64,000 bases of DNA from Drosophila pseudoobscura (lineage: Eukaryota > Arthropoda > Insecta > Diptera > Drosophilidae). The position numbers and the translations under genes were made by a program. The stretch lies in contig NC_046683.1 in the NCBI RefSeq assembly GCF_009870125.1, forward strand, positions 55,939,869 through 56,003,868, given 5' to 3'. Shown here piece after piece: positions 63,144 through 64,000 of this stretch; position 1 is the stretch's first letter; each line of letters begins with the position of its first letter. The notes beneath the pieces are model-generated. The model saw only the letters and a program-made list of their open reading frames with translations, was not told where the DNA came from and searched no databases.

Positions 63144-64000
63144 TTAACTGACCATATTAACGGTTACCAAACAGACGCATAAAATAGACCAAATGATAAC
63201 AAAAATCAACCAAGCACTGGATTTGAAAGGGCTTTCGAAACTATTAACTATACCACTTCCCAGAAGTTCTGAACAAGTGCGTCGAGCGAAATAAACCAAA
63301 AAGACAGGGATAATGTATTGTATTCCAGTCCCGGCATAGCTCCCTGTAAATGCCACAAGACTTGCCAAACTTTCCGTAAAATATGTGACACAAAATGGTG
63401 GAATAATTGCACATAAAGGGAAGAGTATACGCACGAACGGACTATAGGTGTCATAGCGAGACATGTCTAGAAAAAGAGTTTGAAGATTGTTTTTCAACGT
63501 TACCGCAATAATTGGAAAACTAGCAGACAAAGTGAAAATAGGGAAAAGTGCCAAAAAATAGTCAATGCCTATTAGTAAACCTGATGCAAAGTCTGTGTAG
63601 TCTACATCGTAAGGAAGAAAGTTTAGTGTGTAAAGGTCTTCAATCCGATCAAAAGCGAATATGCCTGTCATGGCTAGTACTATATAAAAAGCACAAATGA
63701 TAATATAATCAAATGAAAGTATTTTCGATACCATCAACTTATGCTTAAGTGGCGCCAATAGGCTAGGAAGTGAGTGGTGACACATAAAAGAGTATACACA
63801 AGCGCCAAACAGCGAGGGAATACCATATACATTAAAGCTTACTGGGTGCCCTCTGGGTCCTCTTGAGATCAACAGTTTCAAGGATATACAGATCATCAGA
63901 GTAAACGCTGTGAATAAGTTTTAATGCTTTACAAGCTAACAATTTAATAAATAAACTTATTTCTTACCCATCCAACGGAAAATAGCTGTGAGAATTTGCA
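63144..64000 (-). CDS. TMEM104 homologue (amino-acid transporter-like), C-terminal part
   Basis: Multi-pass membrane protein of the AAAP/SLC38-related fold; function of TMEM104 is not settled. The gene enters from the right edge. Exons seen are 64000-63968 (partial) and 63907-63144; the phase-1 junction gives FRWM-AFTLMICISLK. Family landmarks include GIPSLFGACVYSFMCHHSLP (a discontinuous helix), PHFC-like PPFCVTYFTESLASLVAFTG and LFPIFTLSASFPIIAVTLKN. About six or seven hydrophobic helices are visible. It ends in VCLVTVNMVS. The orthologue is probably CG5262, recalled as the TMEM104 homologue. Confidence 0.85.

Overview
This is a Drosophila nuclear genome window. The genes have many exons, short GT-AG introns of about 50-70 nt and polyQ/CAG tracts. 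The non-coding DNA is AT-rich and full of tacatatgtacata-type simple repeats. The proteins are recognisable fly genes (Nedd4, Ide, RhoBTB, Chmp7, fumble, tribbles and others). Most of these orthologues lie, as far as I recall, on chromosome arm 3L of D. melanogaster (Muller element D). The order and the interspersed repeats do not look like D. melanogaster itself, and I cannot name the species.

Layout from left to right: the 3' two-thirds of Nedd4 (+); a small membrane-anchored or secreted MATH-domain gene (+), tail to tail with Ide (-); a 4 kb non-coding stretch with a degenerate repeat and a probable RhoBTB promoter; RhoBTB (+), tail to tail with the ESCRT-III gene Chmp7 (-); the pantothenate kinase gene fumble (+) with three alternative coding first exons; an FBXW4-like F-box/WD gene (-); tribbles (-); a 5 kb repeat-rich gap; a cationic amino-acid transporter (-); a 6 kb stretch probably containing the remote promoter of the next gene; a 2214-residue zona-pellucida-domain protein with about 60 Cys-rich repeats (+); a catalytically dead membrane dipeptidase (-); the Integrator subunit IntS15 (-); and the 3' part of a TMEM104 homologue (-). 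I resolved exon structures by hand, checking splice-site dinucleotides and reading phase at every junction.

The genes are independent housekeeping or developmental loci and not a pathway cluster. Recurring themes are ubiquitin and protein turnover (Nedd4, FBXW4-like, RhoBTB, tribbles), proteolysis or its pseudoenzymes (Ide, the dipeptidase-like protein) and convergent gene pairs with abutting 3' ends. Several promoters carry Motif-1-like CAGTGTGAC/GTCACACTG sites and a GGTATATTTT...GAGACGGTATATTT composite.

Most interesting items: a UGA in RhoBTB followed in frame, across a phase-consistent intron, by a hydrophobic tail-anchor-like segment; the giant Cys-repeat ZP protein with no visible membrane anchor; a dipeptidase homologue with every inspected metal-ligand motif replaced; a GC-AG intron in the MATH gene; three phase-matched fumble starts; and a roughly 500-bp degenerate dispersed repeat family. 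No tRNA, rRNA or CRISPR was seen.
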